Source: Variovorax sp. PAMC28562 | GTDB lineage: Bacteria > Pseudomonadota > Gammaproteobacteria > Burkholderiales > Burkholderiaceae_C | Assembly: GCF_014303735.1 (NCBI RefSeq) | Contig: NZ_CP060296.1 | Location: forward strand, 2,243,501-2,307,500 | Length of the DNA stretch: 64,000 nucleotides | Reading direction: 5' to 3' | Shown here: piece by piece, positions 53,328 to 63,660 of the stretch | How positions within the stretch are numbered: position 1 is the first letter of the stretch | How the letters are laid out: the number at the start of each line of letters is the position of its first letter | Translations under genes and position numbers: made by a program | The notes under the pieces: model-generated | Database searches by the model: none | What the model was told of the DNA's origin: nothing | What the model saw: the letters and a program-made list of their open reading frames with translations, nothing else

Positions 53328-54498
53328 CCAATATCAGCAAAGTCAAACTCCCCGCCAAGGGCCCGCTGATGAGCGGAAAAGGCTGGACGATTTTCTTCAT
53401 CGCGCTGATCGTTATTTGCGCGGTGGCACCGGTGCTCAACATCGTCGTGCCGGACGGCAGCCCGCTGCACATGAGCGACTACGCGGTGGCACTGGTCGGC
53501 AAGATCATGTGCTACGCGATCTGCGCGCTGGCGATGGACCTCATCTGGGGCTATACCGGCATCCTGTCGCTCGGCCACGGCCTGTTCTTTGCGCTCGGCG
53601 GCTACATGATGGGCATGTACCTGATGCGCCAGATCGGCCGCGACGGCAACTACAAGAGCGACCTGCCGGACTTCATGGTGTTCCTCGACTGGAAAGAACT
53701 GCCGTGGCACTGGACCTTCAGCGGCAGCTTTATCGCGACGCTGATTCTCATCGTGCTGGTGCCCGGTCTGATCGCGCTGGTGTTCGGCTTCTTCGCCTTC
53801 CGTTCGCGCATCAAGGGCGTGTACTTTTCGATCATTACGCAGGCGCTGACCTTCGCGGCGCTGCTGCTCTTTTTCCGCAACGAGACGGGCTTCGGCGGCA
53901 ACAACGGCTTCACCGACTTCAAGCGCATCCTGGGTATTCCGATTGCCACGCAAGAGATGCGCATGACGATCTTCGCGCTCACCGGTATCACGTTGCTGCT
54001 GTTCTTTTTGTTCTCGAAGTGGCTCATCGGCAGCAAGTTCGGCCGTGTGCTGCAGGCCATTCGCGATGCCGAAACGCGCGTGATGTTCTCGGGCTACAAC
54101 CCACTGCCGTACAAGCTCACCATCTGGGTCATCTCGGCCATCATGTGCGGCGTGGCGGGCGCCCTGTACGTTCCGCAGGTCGGCATCATCAACCCCGGTG
54201 AAATGAGCACGGCCAACTCGATCGAGATCGCCATCTGGGCGGCAGTGGGCGGCCGCGCGACGCTCATCGGGCCGATCATCGGCGCCTTCATCGTCAACGG
54301 CGCAAAGAGCTGGCTGACGGTCGCGTACCCGGAGTACTGGCTGTACTTCCTCGGCGCTATCTTCATTGCAGTGACGCTCTTCTTGCCGGACGGCATCGTC
54401 GGGCTGGTCAAGAAATTGTGGAAGTGCGACAACGCGCCGACCGCTGCAAGGCTCGAAGCGCAACGCTCGCTCGCGGCTGAAACCGGAGGAGCAGGCGC

Positions 54499-54502
<4 letters not shown>
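53324..54502 (+). CDS. urtC: Urea ABC transporter permease UrtC
   Basis: This 392-residue inner-membrane permease of the branched-chain amino acid permease family has AMDLIWGYTGILSLGHGLFF, IATQEMRMTIFALTG and TANSIEIAIWAAVGGRATLIG, which is characteristic of UrtC. About ten membrane segments are visible. ATG 53324 overlaps the urtB TGA (53325-53327); the longer open frame is the shadow of urtB. It overlaps urtD by 4 bases, so translation is coupled along the operon. Confidence 0.94.
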
Positions 54503-55374
<872 letters not shown>

Positions 55375-55387
55375 AGAAAGAACACCC

Positions 55388-56080
55388 ATGCTCACAGTCA
55401 AGAACATTCACCAGTACTACGGCGGTTCGCACATCCTGCGCGACGTGAGCTTCACGGCAACGCTCGGCAAGGTCACCGTGCTGCTCGGTCGCAACGGCGT
55501 CGGCAAGACGACCTTGCTCAAGTCGTTGATTGGCCTGGTGCCGATCAAGAGTGGCAGCATGGAGTTCGACGGGCAGGCGATCCAGAAGAAGACACCTTAC
55601 GAGCGCGCGCGTTCGGGCATGGGCTTCGTGCCGCAAGGTCGCGAGATTTTTGCGCGTTTGACGGTCGAAGAAAACTTGCGCATGGGGCTGGCCTACAGGA
55701 GCGGCAGCACGCCGATTCCGCCTGAGCTGTACGAGCTTTTTCCCGTCCTCAAGCAGATGCTGCATCGACGCGGCGGCGATCTTTCCGGTGGTCAGCAGCA
55801 GCAACTCGCCATCGCGCGGGCACTCGCACCGGGACCGAAGCTGCTCATCCTCGACGAGCCGACCGAGGGCATCCAGCCGTCGATCATCAAGGACATCGGT
55901 CGTGTCATTCGCATGCTGGCCGACCGCGGCGACATGGCGATCGTGCTGTGCGAGCAGTACTACGACTTCGCGCAGGAGCTGGCCGACGACTACCTCGTGA
56001 TGGAGCGAGGCGGAGTCATCGCGCGCGGTCTGGGCAAGGACATGGAAGCGCAGGGCGTGCGCCAGCTGGTTGCGATCTAG
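55388..56080 (+). CDS. urtE: Urea ABC transporter ATP-binding protein UrtE
   Basis: This 230-residue ATPase begins MLTVKNIHQYYGGSHILRDV and has Walker A GRNGVGKTT, Q-loop GFVPQGREIFARLTVEENL, signature LSGGQQQQLAIARAL and Walker B LLILDEPTEGIQPS. ATG 55388 lies 13 bases after the urtD stop; the longer open frame is a urtD shadow. It completes the five-gene urea importer. No urease structural or accessory genes are seen in this window. Confidence 0.94.
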   Translation: MLTVKNIHQYYGGSHILRDVSFTATLGKVTVLLGRNGVGKTTLLKSLIGLVPIKSGSMEFDGQAIQKKTPYERARSGMGFVPQGREIFARLTVEENLRMGLAYRSGSTPIPPELYELFPVLKQMLHRRGGDLSGGQQQQLAIARALAPGPKLLILDEPTEGIQPSIIKDIGRVIRMLADRGDMAIVLCEQYYDFAQELADDYLVMERGGVIARGLGKDMEAQGVRQLVAI

Positions 56081-56102
56081 GGGGTGTCTCGGGCTTGGAC
56101 AG

Positions 56103-56128
56103 GGATTTAGGGGTTTACCCTAAAATCC
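56103..56128. promoter_or_regulatory. 19-bp palindrome upstream of the MFS exporter gene
   Basis: TTTAGGG (56106-56112) and CCCTAAA (56118-56124) are perfect 7-base inverted repeats around GTTTA. The right arm overlaps a TAAAAT -10-like box (56121-56126) located 44 bases before the MFS start, so a repressor bound here could block transcription. It could also form an RNA hairpin, but no T-run follows. Confidence 0.5.
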
Positions 56129-56169
56129 AGCCTAGCCCGCGGGTCGCCGGGCCTTCCAAGGATCCGGTT

Positions 56170-57405
56170 TTGAATTCCTCTGTTGCTGCCTCTACCGAGG
56201 CGGAAACCACTGCACCGTCCAACGTCAACTTCGGCCGCGCCATGCTCGCGCTCGGCGTGGGCGGCTTCGCTATCGGCACGGGTGAATTCGTCATCATGGG
56301 TTTGCTGCCTGAAGTGGCAGCCGACATCGGGGTCAGCATTCCGCAAGCCGGACACGTCATCAGCGCCTATGCGTTGGGCGTCGTCATCGGTGCGCCGGTA
56401 TTGGCCGTGATGGCTGCGGGCTGGCATCGCCGGGCGCTGCTCATCGCGCTGATGGCGGTGTTCGCAGCCGGCAACTTCGCCAGCGCGCTCGCGCCGGGCT
56501 ACCTCTCGCTCAACCTGTTGCGCTTCGCTACAGGCCTGCCGCACGGAACCTACTTCGGCGTCGCCGCACTGGTGGCCGCCGCACTTGCACCGCCCGATCG
56601 ACGCGCGCGCGCAGTCGGTCTCGTGATGCTCGGGCTGACGGGCGCCACGCTGATCGGCGTGCCGATCGCGGCGTGGCTCGGGCAGGTGTTCGGATGGCGC
56701 GCTGCCTTCGTCTTCGTCGGCGTGATCGCTTTGATCGCCATCGTGCTGCTGAACCGCGACATCCCCGACATCGCACCTAAAGCCGGTGCCAGCCCGTGGC
56801 GCGAACTGGGTGCACTCAAGCGCAAGCAAGTGTGGTTCACGCTCGGCATCGGTGCCATCGGCTTCGGCGGCATGTTCTCGGTGTTCAGCTACATCAAGCC
56901 GACGTTGATCGAAGTGGCGGGGTTGCCGCTGGCCGGCGTGCCCTTCGTGCTGGCGTTGTTCGGCCTGGGCATGGTGGCCGGCAACCTGGTGGGCGCGCGG
57001 CTTGCCGACAAGTCGTTGCTGCGCACCATCGGCGGTCTCTTGGTTTGGTCGGCGCTGGTGCTGGCGCTGTTCTCTTTTGCGGCGCACCACGTCGTCACAG
57101 CGGCCATCAATGTCTTCCTGCTGGGCACCATCGTCGCCATCGCACCGGCCTTGCAGATCCGGCTGATGGACGTGGCGGGTGACGCGCAGACGCTGGCGGC
57201 TGCGCTCAACCACTCGGCTTTTAATATGGCCAACGCCCTCGGCGCGTGGCTTGGCGGCGCGGCGATCAGCGCCGGCCTGGGCTGGACCTCGACCGGCTGG
57301 GTCGGCGTCTTGCTCGCATTCGCGGGCATGGGTGTGTTCGCGTGGTCGATCACCAGTGCGCGGGCCGATACTCGGATGGCGCTGGCCCGCCAGATGACAC
57401 GCTGA
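56170..57405 (+). CDS. MFS transporter, drug or sugar efflux type
   Basis: This 411-residue protein has twelve membrane segments and the DHA1/AraJ-type pattern: GGFAIGTGEFVIMGLLPEVA (first segment), SAYALGVVIGAPVLAV, RFATGLPHGTYFGVAALVAA and LNHSAFNMANALGAWLGG (segment 11). The TGEF and GLPHG segments fit the purine/arabinose efflux branch (PbuE, AraJ). No ATG occurs before residue 24, so TTG 56170 is the likely start. It has its own palindromic operator-like site and stands alone. Confidence 0.88.
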   Translation: MNSSVAASTEAETTAPSNVNFGRAMLALGVGGFAIGTGEFVIMGLLPEVAADIGVSIPQAGHVISAYALGVVIGAPVLAVMAAGWHRRALLIALMAVFAAGNFASALAPGYLSLNLLRFATGLPHGTYFGVAALVAAALAPPDRRARAVGLVMLGLTGATLIGVPIAAWLGQVFGWRAAFVFVGVIALIAIVLLNRDIPDIAPKAGASPWRELGALKRKQVWFTLGIGAIGFGGMFSVFSYIKPTLIEVAGLPLAGVPFVLALFGLGMVAGNLVGARLADKSLLRTIGGLLVWSALVLALFSFAAHHVVTAAINVFLLGTIVAIAPALQIRLMDVAGDAQTLAAALNHSAFNMANALGAWLGGAAISAGLGWTSTGWVGVLLAFAGMGVFAWSITSARADTRMALARQMTR

Positions 57406-57567
57406 TTCCGCTGCTTCGATGGTGGCCCGCGGTGACTGGCCGCTTTTGGTTCCGTAGCGAAATGCGGCACAAATTCGCGGAACCTCGGCTTCTGCAGCGA
57501 CTGAAGTGAAAAGTCTTGGGTACCTTCGCTGGTCACTCAAACAAAAGACTCAGGAGGAATTTCAGCC

Positions 57568-58470
57568 ATGAATATCGACACCACAGGCATCCAGCGGAGC
57601 CACATCCGCAACTCGGTCATCGCAGTCATCGCATTGGTCATGCTGGTCGCCTTCTGGCCACTCACGAGCGTGCCAACCGGTTACCGTGGCGTCATCACGG
57701 TCGGCGGCGCCATCAAGAGCCTGAAGGAAGAAGGGTACGTGCTGCTCTGGCCATGGGAAAAGAAGGTGGACTTCAACATTCGAGCCGAACAGGCCGACGT
57801 CGAAAAGGCCGAAGGCAGCACGCTGGATACGCAACCGGTCAATGTCAGCCTGACCGTGCGCTATTCGATCAGCCTGGACCGCGTCACGGAGGTGTACGAA
57901 AAGTACAGCCATGACGGTAACTTGGCGAGTTATGTGCAGACTGCGACGGCCGAAGTGTTCAAGGCCGTCACCGCGCGCTACACGGCAACCGATCTGATCG
58001 CGAAGCGTTCCAGCGTCAGCAACGACATCAGCGCCCTGCTGCGCGACAAAATGAAAGTGTTCGGCGCGCAGATCATCAGCATCGACATGCGCAACTTCAG
58101 CTTCAGTCCGTCGTACATGGCGGCGATCAACGAGAAGGTCACGCAGGAACAATTGCGGCAGGCGGCGGACAACAAGCTCAAGACGGTGGAGTCCGAACAA
58201 AAGCAGAAGGTCGCGGTGGCCGAGGCCGAGGCTGACGCCGCAAGGAAAACAGCAGACGGTGAAGCCTATGCACAGCTCAAGATCGCGACGGCACAGGCGG
58301 ACTCGCTGAAGATCCAGAACGCGGCACTGGCGCAAAACAAGGACGTGCTCGAACTTCGTCGAATCGAGGTCGAGTTGGAAAAGGCGCGCAAGTGGAACGG
58401 GGCGTTGCCCACGAGCATCTACGCCGGAGCGCCGATCCCGTTCTTGAATCTCGAAAAGTCTTCGAGGTAG
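57568..58470 (+). CDS. SPFH/prohibitin-family membrane protein
   Basis: This 300-residue protein has one N-terminal membrane segment (residues 16-34), an SPFH domain (SVPTGYRGVITVGGAIKSLK and later LTVRYSISLDRVTEVYEKY) and a long Ala/Glu-rich coiled coil (200-270, AEAEADAARKTADGEAYAQL) that should assemble into rings. Prohibitin-like bacterial proteins scaffold membrane proteases or microdomains. AGGAGG 12 bases before the ATG is a strong ribosome site. It is monocistronic and no partner protease gene is adjacent. Confidence 0.88.
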   Translation: MNIDTTGIQRSHIRNSVIAVIALVMLVAFWPLTSVPTGYRGVITVGGAIKSLKEEGYVLLWPWEKKVDFNIRAEQADVEKAEGSTLDTQPVNVSLTVRYSISLDRVTEVYEKYSHDGNLASYVQTATAEVFKAVTARYTATDLIAKRSSVSNDISALLRDKMKVFGAQIISIDMRNFSFSPSYMAAINEKVTQEQLRQAADNKLKTVESEQKQKVAVAEAEADAARKTADGEAYAQLKIATAQADSLKIQNAALAQNKDVLELRRIEVELEKARKWNGALPTSIYAGAPIPFLNLEKSSR

Positions 58471-58525
58471 GCCACTCACCTCGCTGCCGTCAACGCGTTT
58501 CACCCGCCGTGTCTATCATGACCGT

Positions 58526-59536
58526 ATGAGCATCCCCACCACCCGACTCGGCCGCACCGGCCTCACCGTGTCGCGACTCGCGCTCGGCACCATGACCTTC
58601 GGCCTGCAGACCGATGAAGCGACGTCGTTTCGCATCCTCGACAAGGCGACCGAAGGTGGCATCAACTTCCTCGACACGGCCGACGTGTACCCGCTCGGCG
58701 GCACTGTCGAGACGGCGGGCCGCACCGAAGAGATCATCGGCCGCTGGCTGAACGCCAAGGGCAAAAGCCGGCGCAGCGAGTTCATCCTTGCGACGAAGGC
58801 GGCGAACAAGGTCGGACCCAATCCGTGGGACCAGGGCAACTCGCGCAAGCACCTGCTGGACGCGATCGACCTTTCGCTCAAGCGTTTGCAGACCGATCAC
58901 GTCGACCTGTACCAGCTCCATCACAACGACCCGCACACCCCGCTCGACGAAAGCCTCGAAGCGCTCGACACCATCGTGCGGTCGGGCCGTGCGCGCTACA
59001 TCGGCGTGTCGAACTTTCTGGCTTATCGACTGGCGCGCGCCATCGGCCGGACCGAACTGCACAAGCTCACCAAGCTGGTGTCGGTGCAGCCGCGCTACAG
59101 CCTGCTGTTCCGCGAAATCGAACGCGAGTTGCTGCCGCTGGCGGACGAAGACGGCATCGGCGTCATTCCGTACAACCCGCTGGCTGGCGGCATGCTGACG
59201 GGCAAGTACAAACCGGATTCGAAGCCCGAAGACCAAACGCGCTTCACGCTCGGCACGGCCGGCGCGATGTACCAGGACCGCTACTGGAACGATCGCAGCT
59301 TTGCGACGATCGCGCAGCTGCATGCGCTGGCCGACGAAGCCAGCGTGCCGTTGGCGACACTGGCGGTGGCATGGGTGATGGCCAATCCGCTCATCACCGC
59401 GCCGTTGCTCGGCGCCAGTCGGCCCGAGCAGCTCGACGCCACGCTGGCTGCGGCCGAGTACAAGCTCGACCCCGCACTCAAACTGAAACTGGACGAGCTG
59501 ACAGCCGACTACCGCAAGGGCGATGCACCCCGTTGA
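58526..59536 (+). CDS. Aldo/keto reductase
   Basis: This 336-residue TIM-barrel oxidoreductase has the AKR catalytic set: Asp and Tyr in FLDTADVYPLGG, Lys in FILATKAANKVG and His in YQLHHNDPHTPL, with a C-terminal NADPH-binding region (LLGASRPEQLDATLAA). It resembles YajO and YghZ-type reductases. The ATG at 58526 is the first in the frame. The physiological carbonyl substrate is unknown. It is separated by 54 bases from the CheB-like gene and not obviously in an operon. Confidence 0.92.
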   Translation: MSIPTTRLGRTGLTVSRLALGTMTFGLQTDEATSFRILDKATEGGINFLDTADVYPLGGTVETAGRTEEIIGRWLNAKGKSRRSEFILATKAANKVGPNPWDQGNSRKHLLDAIDLSLKRLQTDHVDLYQLHHNDPHTPLDESLEALDTIVRSGRARYIGVSNFLAYRLARAIGRTELHKLTKLVSVQPRYSLLFREIERELLPLADEDGIGVIPYNPLAGGMLTGKYKPDSKPEDQTRFTLGTAGAMYQDRYWNDRSFATIAQLHALADEASVPLATLAVAWVMANPLITAPLLGASRPEQLDATLAAAEYKLDPALKLKLDELTADYRKGDAPR

Positions 59537-59590
59537 CACCGCGGTACCAAGCCGGGAAAAATAACGGCGTTCTCCTTCACGGGAGCGAGC

Positions 59591-60196
59591 ATGTCAGTCG
59601 GTCGTGATCTCATCGTGATCGGCGGCTCGGTGGGCGGTTTGAGCGCACTGTGCCGCTTCGTGGTGCCGTTGGCCGCCAACTTTCCCGCGGCCATCGTCGT
59701 CGCGATCTACAACGGATCGGCCGCGGGTTCCGGCGCCAACGACAGCACACAGCTGCCTGCCATCGTGGCCCAGCACACGCGATTGCCGGTGCTCGATGCG
59801 GTCGATGGCGAAGAATTTCATCCTGGCAGCATCTATCTGGCACCCCAAGGTCATCACATCGTCGTCCTGCCCACCGGCCGCTTCGACTCGTACGACGCGG
59901 CCAAGGTGCGCTACCCGGCACCGGCAGCCGACCCGTTGTTCCGCTCGGCGGCCGCTTCCTACGGGCGCCGCGTCATCGGCATCGTGCTCAGTGGCACCGA
60001 AGACGACGGCACCGCCGGCCTGAAAGCCATCCATAGGGAAGGCGGCATCTGCATCGTGCAGAGTCCATCGGACGCCACCGCGCGCGGCATGCCGACCAGT
60101 GCCTTGCTGTCGAATCACACCGACTTCTGCGTGCTGCTCGACGAAATACCCAAACTGCTGCTGTCGCTGGTGAGCCCGACGGGCCGCGCCGGCTGA
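59591..60196 (+). CDS. Stand-alone CheB-like methylesterase domain protein
   Basis: This 201-residue protein matches the catalytic domain of the chemotaxis methylesterase CheB without the receiver domain. The serine is in VIGGSVGGLSALC and the aspartate region in GIVLSGTEDDGTAGLKAI, followed by the C-terminal MPTSAL. At the place of the catalytic histidine, where CheB proteins read VVQHM or similar, this protein has VVAIYNGSAAG. Methylesterase activity is therefore doubtful. No chemotaxis genes are nearby. ATG 59591 has GGGAG upstream. Confidence 0.85.
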   Translation: MSVGRDLIVIGGSVGGLSALCRFVVPLAANFPAAIVVAIYNGSAAGSGANDSTQLPAIVAQHTRLPVLDAVDGEEFHPGSIYLAPQGHHIVVLPTGRFDSYDAAKVRYPAPAADPLFRSAAASYGRRVIGIVLSGTEDDGTAGLKAIHREGGICIVQSPSDATARGMPTSALLSNHTDFCVLLDEIPKLLLSLVSPTGRAG

Positions 60197-60385
60197 AACT
60201 GTCGGAGCAGTCAGTTAACCGCCGTCGCGCGCATGCACGGTGGGATGGAGAGCGAGACCAGCGTCGATGGCATCAATACCATCGGCTTCAGCGTGGCGCC
60301 CTCCGCACTGCCCGATTCGATTAAAGAGGCCGCATAGTCTCGGCGCTGACAATCATGCTCATCAATCTGTTTCGTAAAGACAAAA

Positions 60386-61068
60386 ATGCCCGACACCCTG
60401 CTTGGCGGTTTGCGAATTCTGGTGACGCAGGCGGACGACTTCATGGGGCCGACGTTGTGCGAAGTCCTGGCCGAGCACGGTGCGGACGTCATCGCGAGTC
60501 GGGAATCGCTGATCGACCCGACCGCGCCCGCCGCTGTCGTCACGGCTGCCGGACGCGTCGATGTGTTGATTGCGAATCTGGCCGTTCCGTCACCGTCTAC
60601 CGAAGTGGTTTCCATCAGCGACGATGAATGGCGCGCTACTTTTGCAGCGCTGGTCGATCCGCTGCCGCGGCTGGTGCGGGCCGTGCTGCCTTCGATGATC
60701 GAGCGCAGGCGGGACGCATTCTCGTCATGGGCAGCGCGACGGCTTTGCGCGGAATGCGCCGCACGGCGACGTACGGCGCGGCCCGCGCGGCCCAGATCGG
60801 GTACGTCCTGAGTGCGGCCCTCGAGGCCGCTCAGCACAACGTGCAGATCAACGCGATTGCCCAGAATTTTGTGGAGAACCCGACGTACTACCCGGTCGAG
60901 GTCCAGGCCAAGCCACGCTTCCAGGAGTTCATGAAGCGTGAGGTGCCGCTCGGCAGACTCGTCACCGCGAGGGAGGACGCCGAGTTCGCCGCTTACCTGT
61001 GCAGCAAAGCAGCGGCGTGCTTCGTAGGCCAGGTATTTCCCGTTGCCGGGGGTTGGGCGATTCGATGA
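60386..61068 (+). pseudogene. Halohydrin dehalogenase-family gene with a frameshift
   Basis: The first frame (from ATG 60386) gives RILVTQADDFMGP and runs to PSMIERR near 60707; the second continues GRILVMGSATALRGMRR, TYGAARAAQIGY and FVENPTYYP to TGA 61066-61068. One base appears missing at about 60707-60711; joined, the product would be about 227 residues. It meets both family criteria that separate halohydrin dehalogenases from ordinary SDRs: the T-x4-F-x-G site (TQADDFMG) replacing the glycine-rich NAD loop, and the S-x12-Y-x3-R triad, with Arg instead of Lys. These enzymes turn vicinal halohydrins into epoxides. As it stands the gene is broken, or the base is a sequencing error. Confidence 0.8.
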
Positions 61069-61252
61069 CGCGCTGACCCGATGCCATCCGGGTCGCCCAG
61101 CTCGGGACCGATGCCGAGGCCGCGGTGGCTGCCGCAGCAGCAAGCAATTTCCTTCGCGCTGAACGTTCTTCGCTTCTGCCGCAAAATCTTGGCGACATGC
61201 AGCGCTTTGCCCCTCTCCTCGATCACATCAGCGCGCGGGCGCGGGAGTTGCC

Positions 61253-62293
61253 ATGGCGCAACTGATGACGCTCATGATCGAGAACGCGCTCGCCCTGATC
61301 TTCGGGGTCAGCGTGGCCGCCCGTCTCGGCTTGCCGGTGCCGGCCGCGCCGGTGCTGGTGGTGGCCGGCGCACTGGTGTCCATCGGCCAGGTGTCGCTGC
61401 CAGGCGCGCTGCTGGTCGCCGTGCTCGGCAACCTGATCGGCGACGGGGCCTGGTTCTATGCGGGCCGTCGCTACGGTCATCGCTTCATGCGGCTGCTGTG
61501 CCGCATCTCGCTGTCGCCGGATTCATGCGTACGCCGCAGCGAATCGCTCATCACGCGCTGGGGCGGCTTGTCGCTGCTGGCGGCCAAGTTCGTGCCCGGC
61601 GTGTCGGTCGTGGCACCGCCGATGGCAGGTGCGCTCGGCATGTCGTCCTCGCGCTTCGTGCTGTTCGAAGTCGGTGCTGCATTGGTTTGGGCAGGCGTGT
61701 TTCTTGGTTTGGGCTACGCCTTCCGCGACAGTGTGCAGAGCGTGTTGAATGGCCTGGCCGATGCCGGCGGCGTCGCGACCCTCGTGGTGGTGGGTGCGGT
61801 GCTCGCGACACTGGCGGTTCGATACGAGCGACGGCGGCGCTTCATTCAACTGACCCGCATGCCGCGCATCGCGGTGAACGAGTTGTATGACTTGATGGGC
61901 ACCGAAACGCCACCGCTGGTCATCGACGTGCGCGGCAACGCGAGCATTCAGATCGACCCGCGCCGCATTCCCGGCGCACTGCCCTTGAGCCTCAAAGACA
62001 TCCAGCGTCGCCGCACCGCAAATGCATTCGATGGTGCGCGCGATGTGGTTCTCTATTGCGATTGTCCGAATGACGTTTCGGCTGCCCTGGCAGCGGGCGC
62101 GCTGGCCGCGCAAGGCGTGCCGCGCGCCCGGCCACTGGCGGGAGGACTCGATGCGTGGGTGGCGGCGGGCCGGCCGACGTCGTTGCACGCGATAGCGACG
62201 GTGGAACGCAAGGCCGGTGCGCCGGACGCCACCGCGGGCGCCATTGCAAACGCCATTGCAGACGCCACTGTCCTGCCCGGCGTCAATCTCTGA
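61253..62293 (+). CDS. DedA-family membrane protein fused to a rhodanese domain
   Basis: This 346-residue protein has a DedA/SNARE-associated membrane domain (residues 1-195) with VLGNLIGDGAWFYAGRRYGH and AAKFVPGVSVVAPPMAGALG, then a cytoplasmic rhodanese domain (200-310) with the active-loop cysteine in VVLYCDCPNDVSAALAAGAL. DedA proteins act in lipid carrier flipping and membrane stress. The C-terminal tail has an Ala-rich repeat (AIANAIADAT). ATG 61253 is used; ATG 61265 is possible. No clear function for the fusion is known to me. Confidence 0.87.
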   Translation: MAQLMTLMIENALALIFGVSVAARLGLPVPAAPVLVVAGALVSIGQVSLPGALLVAVLGNLIGDGAWFYAGRRYGHRFMRLLCRISLSPDSCVRRSESLITRWGGLSLLAAKFVPGVSVVAPPMAGALGMSSSRFVLFEVGAALVWAGVFLGLGYAFRDSVQSVLNGLADAGGVATLVVVGAVLATLAVRYERRRRFIQLTRMPRIAVNELYDLMGTETPPLVIDVRGNASIQIDPRRIPGALPLSLKDIQRRRTANAFDGARDVVLYCDCPNDVSAALAAGALAAQGVPRARPLAGGLDAWVAAGRPTSLHAIATVERKAGAPDATAGAIANAIADATVLPGVNL

Positions 62294-62314
62294 ATCGCTC
62301 CAAGACACTCGCTC

Positions 62315-63550
62315 GTGCCCTTACCGACAGCCCCGCTCGCCAAACCGTCGGTCGTCGATTCGTCCCCACCCCAAGGACTCACCACCGGCCTGACCTTCGT
62401 CTTTGCCGTCGCCTGCGGTTTGTGCGTTGCCAACATCTACTACGCGCAGCCGTTGCTCGGTCCGATCTCCGCCAGCCTCGGCCTGCACGCGGGCCTGGCC
62501 GGGCTGATCATGACGTTGATCCAACTCGGCTTCGGCAGCGGCCTGTTGCTGCTGGTGCCGCTGGCCGACGTCATCGAGAACCGGCGCCTCATCTGCTGCA
62601 TGCTTTCGGTAGTGGTGGTCGGCTTGGGCGGCATCGCGTTGTCCAATTCGGCCGTTACTTTCCTGGCGGGATCTTTCGTGGTCGGCCTATGCGCCGTGGC
62701 AGCGCAGGTGCTCGTTCCATTCGCTTCCCACCTGGCGCCGGAGGCCACGCGTGGCAAGGTGGTCGGCAACATCATGGCGGGGTTGCTGGCCGGCATCATG
62801 CTGGCGCGGCCGTTCTCCAGCCTGGTCGCGGCGGGCTTCGGTTGGCGCGCTGTGTTCTGGATTTCCGCTGTGGTCATGGCCGCGCTCATCGTCGTGCTGT
62901 GGCGTGCGTTGCCGGAACGCCATCCGCATGGGTCGGTCGGATACAGGCGCACCATGGCGTCCTTGCCTGGGATCGTGTGGCGCACGCCGTTGCTGCGGCG
63001 CCGGGCGTTCTACCAGGGGATGATGTTCGCGGCTTTCCAGACCTTCTGGACTGCCGTGCCGCTGGCCCTGGTGCATGAGTTCGGCATGGGGCAGGGCGGC
63101 ATCGCCGCCTTCGCACTTGCCGGTGCCGCAGGTGCATTGGCCGCCCCCTGGTCGGGCCGTCTGGCCGACCGCGGCTTGATGCGTCCTGCCACTGGCTGGG
63201 CCATCGCGGTGGGGCTGCTGTCCTTCATGATCGGCGCCGTGTCGGTGCACTACCACTCGCTCGCAGGACTGGTGGCGTCTGCCGTGTTGCTCGACGGTGC
63301 GGTGCAGCTTTGCCAGGTGCTCAGCATCCGGAGCATCTTCATGCTGGCGCCGGAACTGCGCGGCCGTTTGAACGGCCTCTTCATGACGTTCATTTTCCTT
63401 TGCGCCGCCGTGGCGTCGGGCCTCGCAGCAGCGGTGTACGCCTTTCACGGATGGACGGCGCTGTGTCTTCTGGGTGGCGGCTTCATCTTTGCGGCGGCGC
63501 TGCTGTATGCGACCGAATTTCGCAGTCGTCGGATGCTGGCGGCGGCTTGA
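62315..63550 (+). CDS. MFS transporter (YnfM-like)
   Basis: This 411-residue protein has twelve membrane segments and an MFS pattern with CGLCVANIYYAQPLLGPISA in the first segment, LVPLADVIENRRLI in loop 2-3 and the repeated SGRLADRGLMRPATG in loop 8-9. The ANIYYAQPLLGP start fits a group of predicted drug or metabolite exporters similar to YnfM and YfcJ. GTG 62315 follows the DedA-rhodanese stop by 21 bases, so the two may be co-transcribed. Confidence 0.88.
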   Translation: MPLPTAPLAKPSVVDSSPPQGLTTGLTFVFAVACGLCVANIYYAQPLLGPISASLGLHAGLAGLIMTLIQLGFGSGLLLLVPLADVIENRRLICCMLSVVVVGLGGIALSNSAVTFLAGSFVVGLCAVAAQVLVPFASHLAPEATRGKVVGNIMAGLLAGIMLARPFSSLVAAGFGWRAVFWISAVVMAALIVVLWRALPERHPHGSVGYRRTMASLPGIVWRTPLLRRRAFYQGMMFAAFQTFWTAVPLALVHEFGMGQGGIAAFALAGAAGALAAPWSGRLADRGLMRPATGWAIAVGLLSFMIGAVSVHYHSLAGLVASAVLLDGAVQLCQVLSIRSIFMLAPELRGRLNGLFMTFIFLCAAVASGLAAAVYAFHGWTALCLLGGGFIFAAALLYATEFRSRRMLAAA

Positions 63551-63660
63551 TCTGAGCGTCATACTGACGCCGTCCTGATCACTGGAGCGCACGATATGAA
63601 GCGGGTCCCGTTTGTCGGCCAAACGCCGGAACCGTCGATTTCCCCATTCGTCCGCGACGC

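Noticed and set aside
60197..60385. Possible gene between the CheB-like gene and the dehalogenase-like gene
   Set aside because: No frame in these 189 bases shows a family pattern; they likely hold only the promoter of the next gene.
60993..61252. Small open frames on both strands between the dehalogenase-like gene and the DedA fusion
   Set aside because: No recognisable family and no convincing ribosome site. The 184-base gap from 61069 to 61252 shows nothing I can name.
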